Positions 52,921 to 61,189 of a stretch of DNA of 64,000 nucleotides are shown piece by piece (position 1 is the first letter of the stretch; every line of letters begins with the position of its first letter). The stretch spans positions 186,001 to 250,000 of the forward strand of contig JANRIH010000038.1 of NCBI GenBank assembly GCA_033765145.1, written 5' to 3'. A program made the translations under genes and the position numbers. This DNA comes from JAGVSR01 sp033765145. GTDB lineage: Bacteria; Pseudomonadota; Alphaproteobacteria; Rhizobiales; Hyphomicrobiaceae. Below the pieces are notes generated by a model. It was not told the DNA's origin and did no database searches. It worked only from the letters and a program-made list of their open reading frames with translations.

Positions 52921-53090
52921 GAGCCCGTTCCGGGGCTCCCTCCTGCGACGCCTCAGCCCCGCCTTCAGCGGCCGTTCAGCCACGATTTGCCTTAATCCGG
53001 CAGACCGGGCGTGCTAGGTGACCGCCCGATCGGACTTCGACGGCGACGATTTTCCGTCGGGTCTGCCTGAACGCCTGACTGGAGCCCGCA

Positions 53091-53786
53091 GTGAAAATCT
53101 CGAAGTCCCCGCTGAGCCTCCCCCTCGCGACCCGCCGCGCGGTGCTCGCTGCCGTTGCCGGCGCATCGTCGCTGGCCCTCACGACCCTGTCCCTGACGCC
53201 GCTGGCTCTCGCCGCTGCCCCGAAGGGCCCGCTCGAGGTGCCCGTCGACGAACTCATGAAGTCGACCGATCTGCCCGAACTCGCCATCGGCCCGGCGGAC
53301 GCCAAGGTCACGGTCGTCGAGTACGCTTCGATGACCTGCGGGCACTGCAAGAACTTCCACACCGGCGTCTATCCCGAGCTCAAGAAGAAATATATCGACA
53401 CCGGCAAGATCCGTTTTGTCTTCCGCGAATTCCCACTCGATCCGCGCGCTTTCGCCGCCTCCATGCTGGCGCGCTGCGCTGGCGGCGAGAAGACGTTCCC
53501 GTTGATCAGCGCGCTTTTCGACCTCCAGGCCGATTGGGCGTTCGTCAAGGAAGACCCCACGCCGAAGCTGATGGAGATTGTGAAGCAAGCTGGCTTCACG
53601 CAGGAAACGTTCGACAAGTGCCTGACTGATCAGGCCCTGCTCGACAAGCTCAGCGCCAACCGCACGCGCGCGTCTGAGGTCTTCGGCGTCAGTTCGACAC
53701 CGACATTCTTCATCAACGGCAAGCGCCTGACCGAACCCGCGACGATCGAGGGCTTCGACAAGGTGTTGGAGCCGTTGTTGAAGTAG
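53091..53786 (+). CDS. DsbA-like thiol:disulfide oxidoreductase
   Basis: The 231-residue exported protein has a signal region containing T-R-R-A-V-L-A-A-V, which could be Sec or a weak Tat signal. Its DsbA-type thioredoxin fold has C83-G-H-C86 (A-S-M-T-C-G-H-C-K-N-F) and the cis-proline loop S-S-T-P-T-F-F-I-N-G. It begins with GTG 53091 after GGAG. It oxidises periplasmic thiols. A second DsbA-like gene follows 26 bp later. Confidence 0.92.
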   Translation: MKISKSPLSLPLATRRAVLAAVAGASSLALTTLSLTPLALAAAPKGPLEVPVDELMKSTDLPELAIGPADAKVTVVEYASMTCGHCKNFHTGVYPELKKKYIDTGKIRFVFREFPLDPRAFAASMLARCAGGEKTFPLISALFDLQADWAFVKEDPTPKLMEIVKQAGFTQETFDKCLTDQALLDKLSANRTRASEVFGVSSTPTFFINGKRLTEPATIEGFDKVLEPLLK

Positions 53787-53812
53787 CGAGACGATTGGCG
53801 AACGGGGGCCAC

Positions 53813-54646
53813 GTGACGCGACGCGCTGCAATTGCCGGCTTCGGACTAGCGGCGCTCGCGGTGCCGGCTATGCTCGCGGCCTGTGCCGGCGACCCGCCGT
53901 CGCTCGGTGGCGTGCCGAGGTCCGGCGTCTCGACCGAGGCGATCGCCAAAGGTGCCGCCTACGGTGATCCGACCACGGGATCTGCGGAAGATTCGACCAC
54001 CGGGTTCAATCCCTTCGACACCAACAAGGACACCTCGGGTGGCGGACGCGAGGTGATCGAGAACCCGACGCTCGAAGACGTTGCGCTGACCGGCACTTTG
54101 CCCGAAATGTCGTTGGGGCGTGCCGATGCGCCGGTCACGATGATCAAGTATGCCTCGCTCACGTGCCCGCATTGCCGTGAATTCCACAAGACCGTGTTCC
54201 CGGAACTGAAGCGGACCTACATCGACACGGGCAAGGTGCGCTTCATCATCCGCGAATTCCCGATCGGGCGCACGTCCGGCACGGCGACGATCGCACTCCG
54301 CTGCACCACGCCGGAGAAGTATTTCGCGCTCTACGGCAAGTATCTCGACCAGCAGTCCAACTGGGTTAGTCAGGACGTGCGGCTCGATCCGATATTTGCC
54401 GTGGCGAGCCAGGTGGGGATGAAGCGCGCCGAATTCGACGCCTGCCTCGCGAATCAATCCATGATCGACGGGTTGAAGTGGGTGAAGGAGCGCGGGCGGA
54501 AGCTCGGAGTGATCGGCACACCGAATTTCTTCATCGGCAACCGCCGGATCAAGAGCACGCTCGACATGGCCGGCATCCGTGCCATCGTCGATCCGATGCT
54601 CGCAGGCGCGCCGGCAGCCGCCGCAGCGCAATCGCCGCCGGGCTGA
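53813..54646 (+). CDS. DsbA-like lipoprotein oxidoreductase
   Basis: The 277-residue protein has R-R-A-A-I-A-G-F-G-L-A-A-L-A-V-P-A-M-L-A-A-C24, a signal with a lipobox-like end, a low-complexity Gly/Thr/Ser linker (30-80), and a DsbA-type fold with C118-P-H-C121 and G-V-I-G-T-P-N-F-F-I-G. A GTG start at 53813 with GGGGG upstream is preferred over TTG 53795. It follows the other DsbA-like gene and precedes smc. The two copies differ in anchoring, suggesting distinct substrates. Confidence 0.88.
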   Translation: MTRRAAIAGFGLAALAVPAMLAACAGDPPSLGGVPRSGVSTEAIAKGAAYGDPTTGSAEDSTTGFNPFDTNKDTSGGGREVIENPTLEDVALTGTLPEMSLGRADAPVTMIKYASLTCPHCREFHKTVFPELKRTYIDTGKVRFIIREFPIGRTSGTATIALRCTTPEKYFALYGKYLDQQSNWVSQDVRLDPIFAVASQVGMKRAEFDACLANQSMIDGLKWVKERGRKLGVIGTPNFFIGNRRIKSTLDMAGIRAIVDPMLAGAPAAAAAQSPPG

Positions 54647-54713
54647 CCCGGGACGCTGCGCTCGATCCCAAAACAATGCAGCCGCGCGATGGCCGAGGAG
54701 TGAACGCCGCCTT

Positions 54714-57700
54714 ATGAAGATCAGCCGTCTCCGCCTCCTGGGCTTCAAGTCGTTCGTCGAGCCGACAGAACTCGTCATCGAGGCCGGCCTGACGGGCGTC
54801 GTCGGCCCCAACGGCTGCGGCAAATCGAATCTCCTCGAAGCGCTGCGCTGGGTCATGGGAGAGACCTCGCACAAGTCCATGCGCGCCGCCGCGATGGACG
54901 ACGTGATCTTCTCGGGCACGACGACCCGGCCCGCACGCAACATGGCCGAGGTGACGCTATTCCTCGACAACTCCGAGCGCCGCGCGCCGGCCGAGTTCAA
55001 CGGCGAGGAAACGATCGAGATCACGCGCCGCATCGAGCGCGAGGCGGGCTCCGCCTATCGGATCAACGGCCGCGAAGCGCGCGCGCGCGACGTGAAGATC
55101 CTGTTCGAGGATGCCGCGACCGGTGCGCGATCACCCGCGCTCGTGCGCCAGGGTCAGATCGCGGAACTCGTCAACGCCAAGCCTGAGCAGCGTCGCCGCG
55201 TGCTGGAGGACGCCGCCGGCATCGCGGGCCTACACAGCCGCCGCCACGAGGCCGACCTCCGCTTGAAGGCCGCCGAAGCGAACCTCGCTCGGCTCGGCGA
55301 CATCATGGGTGGCCTCGGATCCCAGATCGAGAGCCTCAAGCGACAGGCGCGGCAGGCGCGGCGCTACAAGGAAATTTCCGCCGAGGTTCGAAAGTGGGAC
55401 GCTCTCGTCCACTACCTCGCCTGGGCGGAAGCGCAGGCCGACGTCGATGCTCAGGAGCGCGCGCTAGTCGACGCGACGCAGCGCCTGGGTCTCGCGACCG
55501 AGACGGAGGCGAAGGCGCTGCGCGCTGAGATCGATGCCGCCGAAGCGTTGCCGCCTCTGCGCCTCGACGAAGCCGAGAAGGCAGCCGCGCTCGGCCGCCT
55601 GACCGTGGAGAAAGAGGCGTTCGAGAAGGAAGCCGAGCGCCAGCGCCTCAGGGCCGATGAACTGGAACGCCGCGCCGAGCACCTCGATCGCGACATGGCG
55701 CGCGAGACGGCCGCCATCGCCGAGGCACGTGCGACGCTCGCGAGACTCAACGAGGAGATCGAGGCCCTGAACGCGGAGAATGCCGCCGGGTCCGAACTCG
55801 AAACCCATGCGGAGGCCGCGAAGTCGGCGGCGGAACAGCGCCGCGACGAAGCCGATCGCGCATTGAACGACATCACGGACCGCGCTGCCGAGCAGCGAGC
55901 CCGACGCCGTGCCCTCGACGCGCGCCTCGTCGAGCGGCGGGACGCCGTCGCGCGCGCCGATCGTCAGGCTCAGGCGCTCGACCGCGAGATGCGCGAGATA
56001 CAAGGCCGCGCACCGGATGCGGTCACCCTGTCCAATACGACCGAGCGGCTGAAGAACCTCGAAGCCCTTGCCGCACAGCTCGAACGCGAGATCGAGGCGG
56101 CGGAGGGGACCGTGGTCGCCGCCGACGACGCGGCAGTCAAAGCTCGCGAAACCGCGGCTTCGGCGCGTATCGATCTCCGCACGCTCGACACCGAGCGCGA
56201 TACGCTCGCCAAGCTTTTGATCCCGATCGGAGACGGCGATTGGCCGCCCGCGGTCGACAGCATCCGCGTTTCGCCCGGCTATGAGACCGCACTTGGCGCG
56301 GCACTGGGCGACGACCTCGCGGCACCCGTCGCGGACGATGCGCCCGTCGCCTGGCGGCTGATCCTGATCGAGACCATCGACCCTGCCCTTCCCCAGGGCG
56401 TCGAACCCTTGAGCCGCTACGTTGACGCGCCACCCGAACTCCAGCGCCGTTTGTCGCAGATCGGCGTCGTCGATCGCGCAGAGGGCTCCGCACTCCAGTC
56501 GAAGCTCGCGGCCGGCCAGCGACTTGTCAGCCTCGAAGGCGATCTCTGGCGCTGGGATGGCTTTGTCGCCGTGGGTGGAGAAGCGACGCCCGCCGCGCAG
56601 CGGCTCGCCGAGCGCAACCGCATGGCTGAAGTCGAGGCGCGCGCTGACGCGTTGCGCGCGGCGACAGCCGGAATTCTCGCCGCGGAAGCGGAGGCTCAAG
56701 TGGCCCTCGCCGCCGCCCAATCCGACGAACGCCGTCTCAAGGGCGACTGGCGCAAGACCCAGGGCGACCTGACTGAAACGCGCAATCGGCTCTCTGTGAT
56801 CGAGAAGCAGGCGCGCGAGACCGAGGCGCGTCTCGCGGCCAATGCCGAAAGCCGGCGGCGGATCGACGCCGAGATCGAGGCTGCGCGCGGTCAATTTGCC
56901 GAATGTGAAGCCGAAGTCGCTCGCGAGAACGACACAGAGAGCCTCGAACCTCAGGTTGCCGCCGCGCAGAAATCCGCCCAGGCGGCACGCGCCGCCGCCA
57001 GCGAAGCCGCCGCCAAATTGCAATCCTTGCTGCGCGAACGCCAGGTGAGATCGGACCGGCTCGCGTCCGCAGCACGCGAAACGACGCGCTGGACGGACCG
57101 GCAGACGGATGCCGAGGCGCACGTCGCGACATTGAAAACCCGCCTCGACGAGACAGTGGGCGAACTGCAGGCCTTCGCCGACCTGCCCGCGAAAATCGAA
57201 ACGCAACGCGGAAAGCTCTTCGCCGCACTGTCCGAGGCAGAGGCACGGCGCACGGCATCGGCGGACGCGCTTGCACTCGCCGATACCGCGGCGCGATCCG
57301 CTGTCCAGGCCCTGCGCGCGGCGCAAGGAGAAGTCTCCGCGGCGCGCGAAGGCCTGGCACGTGTCGAAACGAAGCTGGAAGGCGCCCGCACGCGCCGGCA
57401 GGAAGACGCGCGCAAGATCCGCGAGACGTTCGAATTGGCGCCCGATGCGTGCCTGTCACTCACTGGCCACGATCCGACGTCGCCGCTTCCCTCGTTCGTC
57501 GATGCGGATCGTCAGTTGCAGCGCCTCAAGGCCGATCGCGAGCGGCTGGGCGGCGTCAATCTCGAAGCCGACGAGGAACTGACGATCCTGATGGCGCAGC
57601 TCTCGTCGATGGAGACCGAGAAGGCCGATGTCGAACAGGCGGTCGCCAAGCTGCGCGCCGCGATCTCGGAATTGAATCGTGAAGGCAAGAAGCGGCTCGA

Positions 57701-58175
57701 AACGGCTTTCGATACCGTGAACGCGCACTTCCAGAAGCTTTTCACCACGCTGTTTGGCGGTGGTGAGGCCAGGCTCGAAATGGTCGAGAGTGTCGAGGAC
57801 CCGCTCGAAGGCGGTCTCGAGATCATCGCGAAGCCGCCCGGCAAGAAGCCCGCGACGCTGTCCCTCCTCTCAGGCGGCGAGCAGACGTTGACCGCGCTCT
57901 CGCTCATCTTCGCGGTCTTCCTGACCAACCCCTCGCCCATCTGTGTGCTGGACGAAGTCGACGCGCCGCTCGACGACGCCAACGTCGATCGGTTCTGCAC
58001 CCTCATGGAGCACATGGCCTCCGACACAGCGACCCGGTTCCTCGTCATCACCCACCACCCGATGACGATGGCGCGCATGAACCGCCTGTTCGGCGTCACC
58101 ATGCAGGAGCGGGGCATTTCCCAACTCGTCTCCGTCGACCTCGAGACGGCGCGGAGTTTCCGGGAGGCCGTCTGA
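54714..58175 (+). CDS. smc: Chromosome segregation protein SMC
   Basis: This condensin ATPase organises and segregates the chromosome. The 1153-residue protein has the N-terminal Walker A G-P-N-G-C-G-K-S-N at 31-39, a long coiled coil broken by the hinge (about 505-620), a return coiled coil, the ABC signature L-S-G-G-E-Q at about 1052-1057, and Walker B C-V-L-D-E-V-D-A-P-L-D-D at about 1080. M-K-I-S-R-L-R-L-L-G at 54714 is the usual SMC start. Confidence 0.97.
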   Translation: MKISRLRLLGFKSFVEPTELVIEAGLTGVVGPNGCGKSNLLEALRWVMGETSHKSMRAAAMDDVIFSGTTTRPARNMAEVTLFLDNSERRAPAEFNGEETIEITRRIEREAGSAYRINGREARARDVKILFEDAATGARSPALVRQGQIAELVNAKPEQRRRVLEDAAGIAGLHSRRHEADLRLKAAEANLARLGDIMGGLGSQIESLKRQARQARRYKEISAEVRKWDALVHYLAWAEAQADVDAQERALVDATQRLGLATETEAKALRAEIDAAEALPPLRLDEAEKAAALGRLTVEKEAFEKEAERQRLRADELERRAEHLDRDMARETAAIAEARATLARLNEEIEALNAENAAGSELETHAEAAKSAAEQRRDEADRALNDITDRAAEQRARRRALDARLVERRDAVARADRQAQALDREMREIQGRAPDAVTLSNTTERLKNLEALAAQLEREIEAAEGTVVAADDAAVKARETAASARIDLRTLDTERDTLAKLLIPIGDGDWPPAVDSIRVSPGYETALGAALGDDLAAPVADDAPVAWRLILIETIDPALPQGVEPLSRYVDAPPELQRRLSQIGVVDRAEGSALQSKLAAGQRLVSLEGDLWRWDGFVAVGGEATPAAQRLAERNRMAEVEARADALRAATAGILAAEAEAQVALAAAQSDERRLKGDWRKTQGDLTETRNRLSVIEKQARETEARLAANAESRRRIDAEIEAARGQFAECEAEVARENDTESLEPQVAAAQKSAQAARAAASEAAAKLQSLLRERQVRSDRLASAARETTRWTDRQTDAEAHVATLKTRLDETVGELQAFADLPAKIETQRGKLFAALSEAEARRTASADALALADTAARSAVQALRAAQGEVSAAREGLARVETKLEGARTRRQEDARKIRETFELAPDACLSLTGHDPTSPLPSFVDADRQLQRLKADRERLGGVNLEADEELTILMAQLSSMETEKADVEQAVAKLRAAISELNREGKKRLETAFDTVNAHFQKLFTTLFGGGEARLEMVESVEDPLEGGLEIIAKPPGKKPATLSLLSGGEQTLTALSLIFAVFLTNPSPICVLDEVDAPLDDANVDRFCTLMEHMASDTATRFLVITHHPMTMARMNRLFGVTMQERGISQLVSVDLETARSFREAV

Positions 58176-58192
58176 CGGCACCTTCGGCGCCT

Positions 58193-58212
58193 CGCCCGCG
58201 TCCGCGCGGGCG
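58193..58212 (+). terminator. GC-rich hairpin after smc
   Basis: CGCCCGCG (58193-58200) pairs perfectly with CGCGGGCG (58205-58212) around TCCG. No T-run follows; termination would be weak. Confidence 0.4.
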
Positions 58213-58254
58213 TGACCGATTGCCGGCCGACCCATCACCCGCTATCCCGTCCCC

Positions 58255-60165
58255 ATGCTGGTCATCAACGATCTCACCTATCGCATCGAGGGCAAACTCA
58301 TCCTCGACAAAGCGACCGCGAGCATTCCGACGGGGCACAAGGTCGGTCTCATCGGGCGCAATGGCGCGGGCAAGTCGACACTCCTGAAGCTCATCACCGG
58401 CGATCTCGCGCCCGACGACGGCGCGATCACGACTGCCAAGGGCGCGCGCATCGGGCACGTCGCGCAGGAAGCACCCGGCGGGCCCGAGAGCCTGATCGCG
58501 TGGGTGCTATCGCAAGACCGCGAACGCGCTGCACTGCTGGCCGAGGCCGAAACCGCAACCGATCCCCACCGCATCGCCGAGATCCAGTTGCGCCTCGTCG
58601 ACATCGCCGCGCATTCCGCGCCGGCCCGGGCGGCCGCGATCCTCGACGGGCTCGGCTTCGATGCGACGGCCCAGCAGCGCCCGTGCGGAGCCTTCTCGGG
58701 CGGTTGGCGGATGCGCGTCGCTCTCGCGGCTATTCTGTTTCTCGAGCCTGACGTTCTCCTCCTCGACGAGCCGACGAACTATCTCGACCTCGAAGGCACG
58801 CTCTGGCTCGAAAGCTACCTGAAGAGCTATCCGCACACCGTTCTGATGGTGAGCCACGACCGCGATCTCCTGAACCGCGTGCCGGGCGCGATCCTGGCGC
58901 TCGAACGCGGCAAGCTCTCGCTCTCGACCGGCGGCTATGACGACTACGAGGAAGCGAAGCGCGAGCAGCAGCGGCTGCAACTGAAGCTCAAGAAGAAGCA
59001 GGACGACGACCGGCGGCGCATCCAGGCCTTCATCGATCGTTTCAAGGCGAAAGCGACGAAAGCGAAACAAGCTCAGAGCCGCATCAAGGTTCTGGCGAAG
59101 ATGCAGCCCATTGCAGCCGAAGCGGAGGAGCGCGTCACCCCGTTCCGCATGCCAAATCCCGAGCGCGTACTTGCAAGTCCCCTGATCCGTTTCGAGGATG
59201 CGGCCGTCGGATACGCCGAGGATGCGCCGGTCCTGAAGCAGCTGAACCTGCGCCTCGATCAGGACGACCGCATCGCGCTCCTCGGACAGAACGGCAACGG
59301 CAAGTCCACATTCGCGAAATTGATCTCGGGCAAGCTCGCGCCGCTAGCAGGCAGGAAGTTCGCCGACAGCCGCGTCTCGGTCGGCTATTTCGCGCAGCAC
59401 CAGCTGGACGAATTGAACCCGCTCTCGACACCCTATGAGACGATCCTCCGCCTCATGCCCGAAGCGACCGAAGCTCAGCGTCGCGCGCGCCTCGGTGCCA
59501 TCGGCTTCGGCGCCGACAAATCGGATACGAAATGTCAGAATTTGTCGGGCGGCGAGAAGGCGCGGCTGTTGCTCGCCATCGCAGCCTTCCACGGCCCCCA
59601 TATCCTGATCCTCGACGAGCCGACGAACCATCTCGACATCGACAGTCGCGAAGCACTGATCCATGCGCTCTCGGAGTACGAAGGCGCTGTCATCCTGATT
59701 TCGCACGATCGCCATCTCGTCGAAGCGACAGCCGAGCGTCTCTGGATCGTGCGCGGCGGAACCGTCACACCATATGAAGGGGATATGGAGAGCTATCGCG
59801 CCGACCTGCTCGCGGAGCGCAGCGCTGCGTCGCGGCAGGAGGTGGCCGCGCGGGACGGCCAGTCGAGCGCCAACGATCGCGCGCAGGCACGAAGATACGC
59901 CGCTCAGCGCCGCCAGCAGTTGGCCCCATTGAAGAAGGTCATGCAGGACGCCGAGAAACAGGTCGAGAAACTCGCGAGCGACGTGGCGAAACTCGATGCC
60001 GCGCTCGCCGATCCGGCCCTCTATCTGGATGCGGCCAAGGCTCAGAAAATCTCCCAGGAGCGCGGGCAGAAATCGAAGGCGCTCGCCGACGCGGAGGAGG
60101 CCTGGCTCGCCGCGACGTCCGCATTCGAGGAAGCCGAGGCGGCGACCGATCGCGCTCTGATGTGA
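58255..60165 (+). CDS. ABC-F family ATP-binding protein
   Basis: The 636-residue soluble protein has two ABC domains and no membrane segment. The first Walker A is G-R-N-G-A-G-K-S-T (34-42), and the second is G-Q-N-G-N-G-K-S-T (344-352). Both have LSGGE/FSGGW-type signatures and L-L-L-D-E-P-T-N-(Y/H)-L-D. A charged interdomain linker carries K-K-K-Q-D-D-D-R-R. ABC-F proteins act on ribosomes. The C-terminal arm (about 520-636) is a coiled coil, as in YheS/Uup-like members. Confidence 0.92.
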   Translation: MLVINDLTYRIEGKLILDKATASIPTGHKVGLIGRNGAGKSTLLKLITGDLAPDDGAITTAKGARIGHVAQEAPGGPESLIAWVLSQDRERAALLAEAETATDPHRIAEIQLRLVDIAAHSAPARAAAILDGLGFDATAQQRPCGAFSGGWRMRVALAAILFLEPDVLLLDEPTNYLDLEGTLWLESYLKSYPHTVLMVSHDRDLLNRVPGAILALERGKLSLSTGGYDDYEEAKREQQRLQLKLKKKQDDDRRRIQAFIDRFKAKATKAKQAQSRIKVLAKMQPIAAEAEERVTPFRMPNPERVLASPLIRFEDAAVGYAEDAPVLKQLNLRLDQDDRIALLGQNGNGKSTFAKLISGKLAPLAGRKFADSRVSVGYFAQHQLDELNPLSTPYETILRLMPEATEAQRRARLGAIGFGADKSDTKCQNLSGGEKARLLLAIAAFHGPHILILDEPTNHLDIDSREALIHALSEYEGAVILISHDRHLVEATAERLWIVRGGTVTPYEGDMESYRADLLAERSAASRQEVAARDGQSSANDRAQARRYAAQRRQQLAPLKKVMQDAEKQVEKLASDVAKLDAALADPALYLDAAKAQKISQERGQKSKALADAEEAWLAATSAFEEAEAATDRALM

Positions 60166-60572
60166 CGGGATGTGACGCCGCTCGGTTTTTCCCCAGAATT
60201 GACTCCATCGAAGCGGCGGCGGGTCAACGCGAGACCGGTTTGAAATTCGGTCGTTTTCCCGTCAATCACTCACAACAATTTAAGTGCCATGACAGATAAG
60301 CGATAGTCTTACAGCCACTAGGTTGCTAGCGTCACCGCGATTGGAAGCTGGTTAGACCGGAGCAAGCGGGGGCTTTGAAATTCCGCCAGTCTTCGAGGGC
60401 GCGGCGGTGATGGTCACCAGCTTCCAATACTTCAGAAGCCAAGAATGACGTAGCTGAACGCGCCCGCGAAATCGGGCTGTCTGCTTGCGCACAACTAATA
60501 AGCGGACCCGAAGCAACTTATACTGTGCTTCGAGGCCGCTGGGATTGGCGTGATTGAAAATTACTGTTCAGT
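60166..60572. other. Intergenic region between the ABC-F and HTH genes
   Basis: No protein gene is supported. It contains an AT-rich section (60240-60330), a short CTAG-N4-CTAG repeat at 60318-60329 and a large base-paired element at 60340-60428 described separately. Confidence 0.5.
60340..60428. ncRNA. Candidate structured RNA or hairpin element
   Basis: A 13-bp perfect inverted repeat (ATTGGAAGCTGGT at 60340-60352, complement at 60416-60428) extends after a 2-nt bulge by GACC/GGTC. It encloses an inner CCGCC/GGCGG stem (60383-60387 with 60403-60407). The whole folds as an elongated 89-nt hairpin. No T-run follows, and no known RNA family was recognised. It could be a small RNA or a MITE/REP-like repeat. 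Strand is undetermined. Confidence 0.4.
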
Positions 60573-60974
60573 TCAGCTCGCAGACGTCGCGTCGCGGTCC
60601 GGCAGAAGGCTTACCTCGAGGCAAACCTTGTCGCAGGCGACCTTTGGGATTTTACCCCGGCCGCGCGACTTTACGAGAACCACGATGCCGAGGTCCGAAA
60701 GCCGGGCGATGGTCCGCGTCAGGCTCGCCTTGGGCCGGCCCGACATGCGCGACAGTTCGGCCAGCGTCTTCGGCTCCGCCGTCTTGATCATCTTGAGAAG
60801 TTTGAGGTTCCGGTCCGACAAGAGGCGCATCAGTTTTTCGGGCTTAGGAGCCTTGTGTGTATGCGTCGTGCCGTTGCTCGCCGATCCGTTGGTCCCGCCA
60901 TTGGCTGAGCCGTTCCTATGGGGCGTGGTGGCGATTTCGAAATGAAGCGTTTTGCCGTCGTCCATGGTCACCAT
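60573..60974 (-). CDS. Small HTH DNA-binding protein (HVO_A0114-like)
   Basis: The 133-residue protein has a Gly/Asn/Ser/Thr-rich low-complexity N-terminal part (M-V-T-M-D-D-G-K-T-L-H-F-E, then N-G-S-A-N-G-G-T). A winged HTH follows: L-S-D-R-N-L-K-L-L-K-M-I, L-A-E-L-S-R-M-S-G-R-P-K-A-S-L-T-R-T-I-A-R-L-S-D-L-G-I-V. This resembles the HVO_A0114 family, some members of which pair with TumE-type toxins. No such toxin is visible on either side, so it may be solitary. The start could be 60965. Confidence 0.6.
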   Translation of the reverse strand: MVTMDDGKTLHFEIATTPHRNGSANGGTNGSASNGTTHTHKAPKPEKLMRLLSDRNLKLLKMIKTAEPKTLAELSRMSGRPKASLTRTIARLSDLGIVVLVKSRGRGKIPKVACDKVCLEVSLLPDRDATSAS

Positions 60975-61189
60975 CGATCGTCGGGGGGCGCAGCCGAGGC
61001 CGGGAAGCCGGTGCACCGGGTTTTATGGCGCTCTTTTGAGCGCGCTCCTGCGGTTTCAACGCCGAATGTGACGCGGAGGATCACCGGAACGAGCGAAAAC
61101 CTTTTCTGATCGCGCGCAATAATTCCGTTGACGACCGTTGCGGCGGGGTTGGTTCGAAAGCTTCGAATTCTCGAAGAAGAATGAGGTTG

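Noticed and set aside
52219..52983. Long N-terminal extension of MutY in the same frame (to 52983)
   Set aside because: The extension is antisense to the DUF721 gene and has no MutY resemblance. GTG 52218 gives the normal length.
55464..57326. Open frame of 620 codons on the minus strand inside smc
   Set aside because: Antisense shadow of the SMC coiled coil; no motif, and smc is unambiguous.
60975..61180. Looked for a TumE-type toxin gene upstream of the HTH gene
   Set aside because: An open frame exists on the minus strand, but its sequence has no TumE-like residues.
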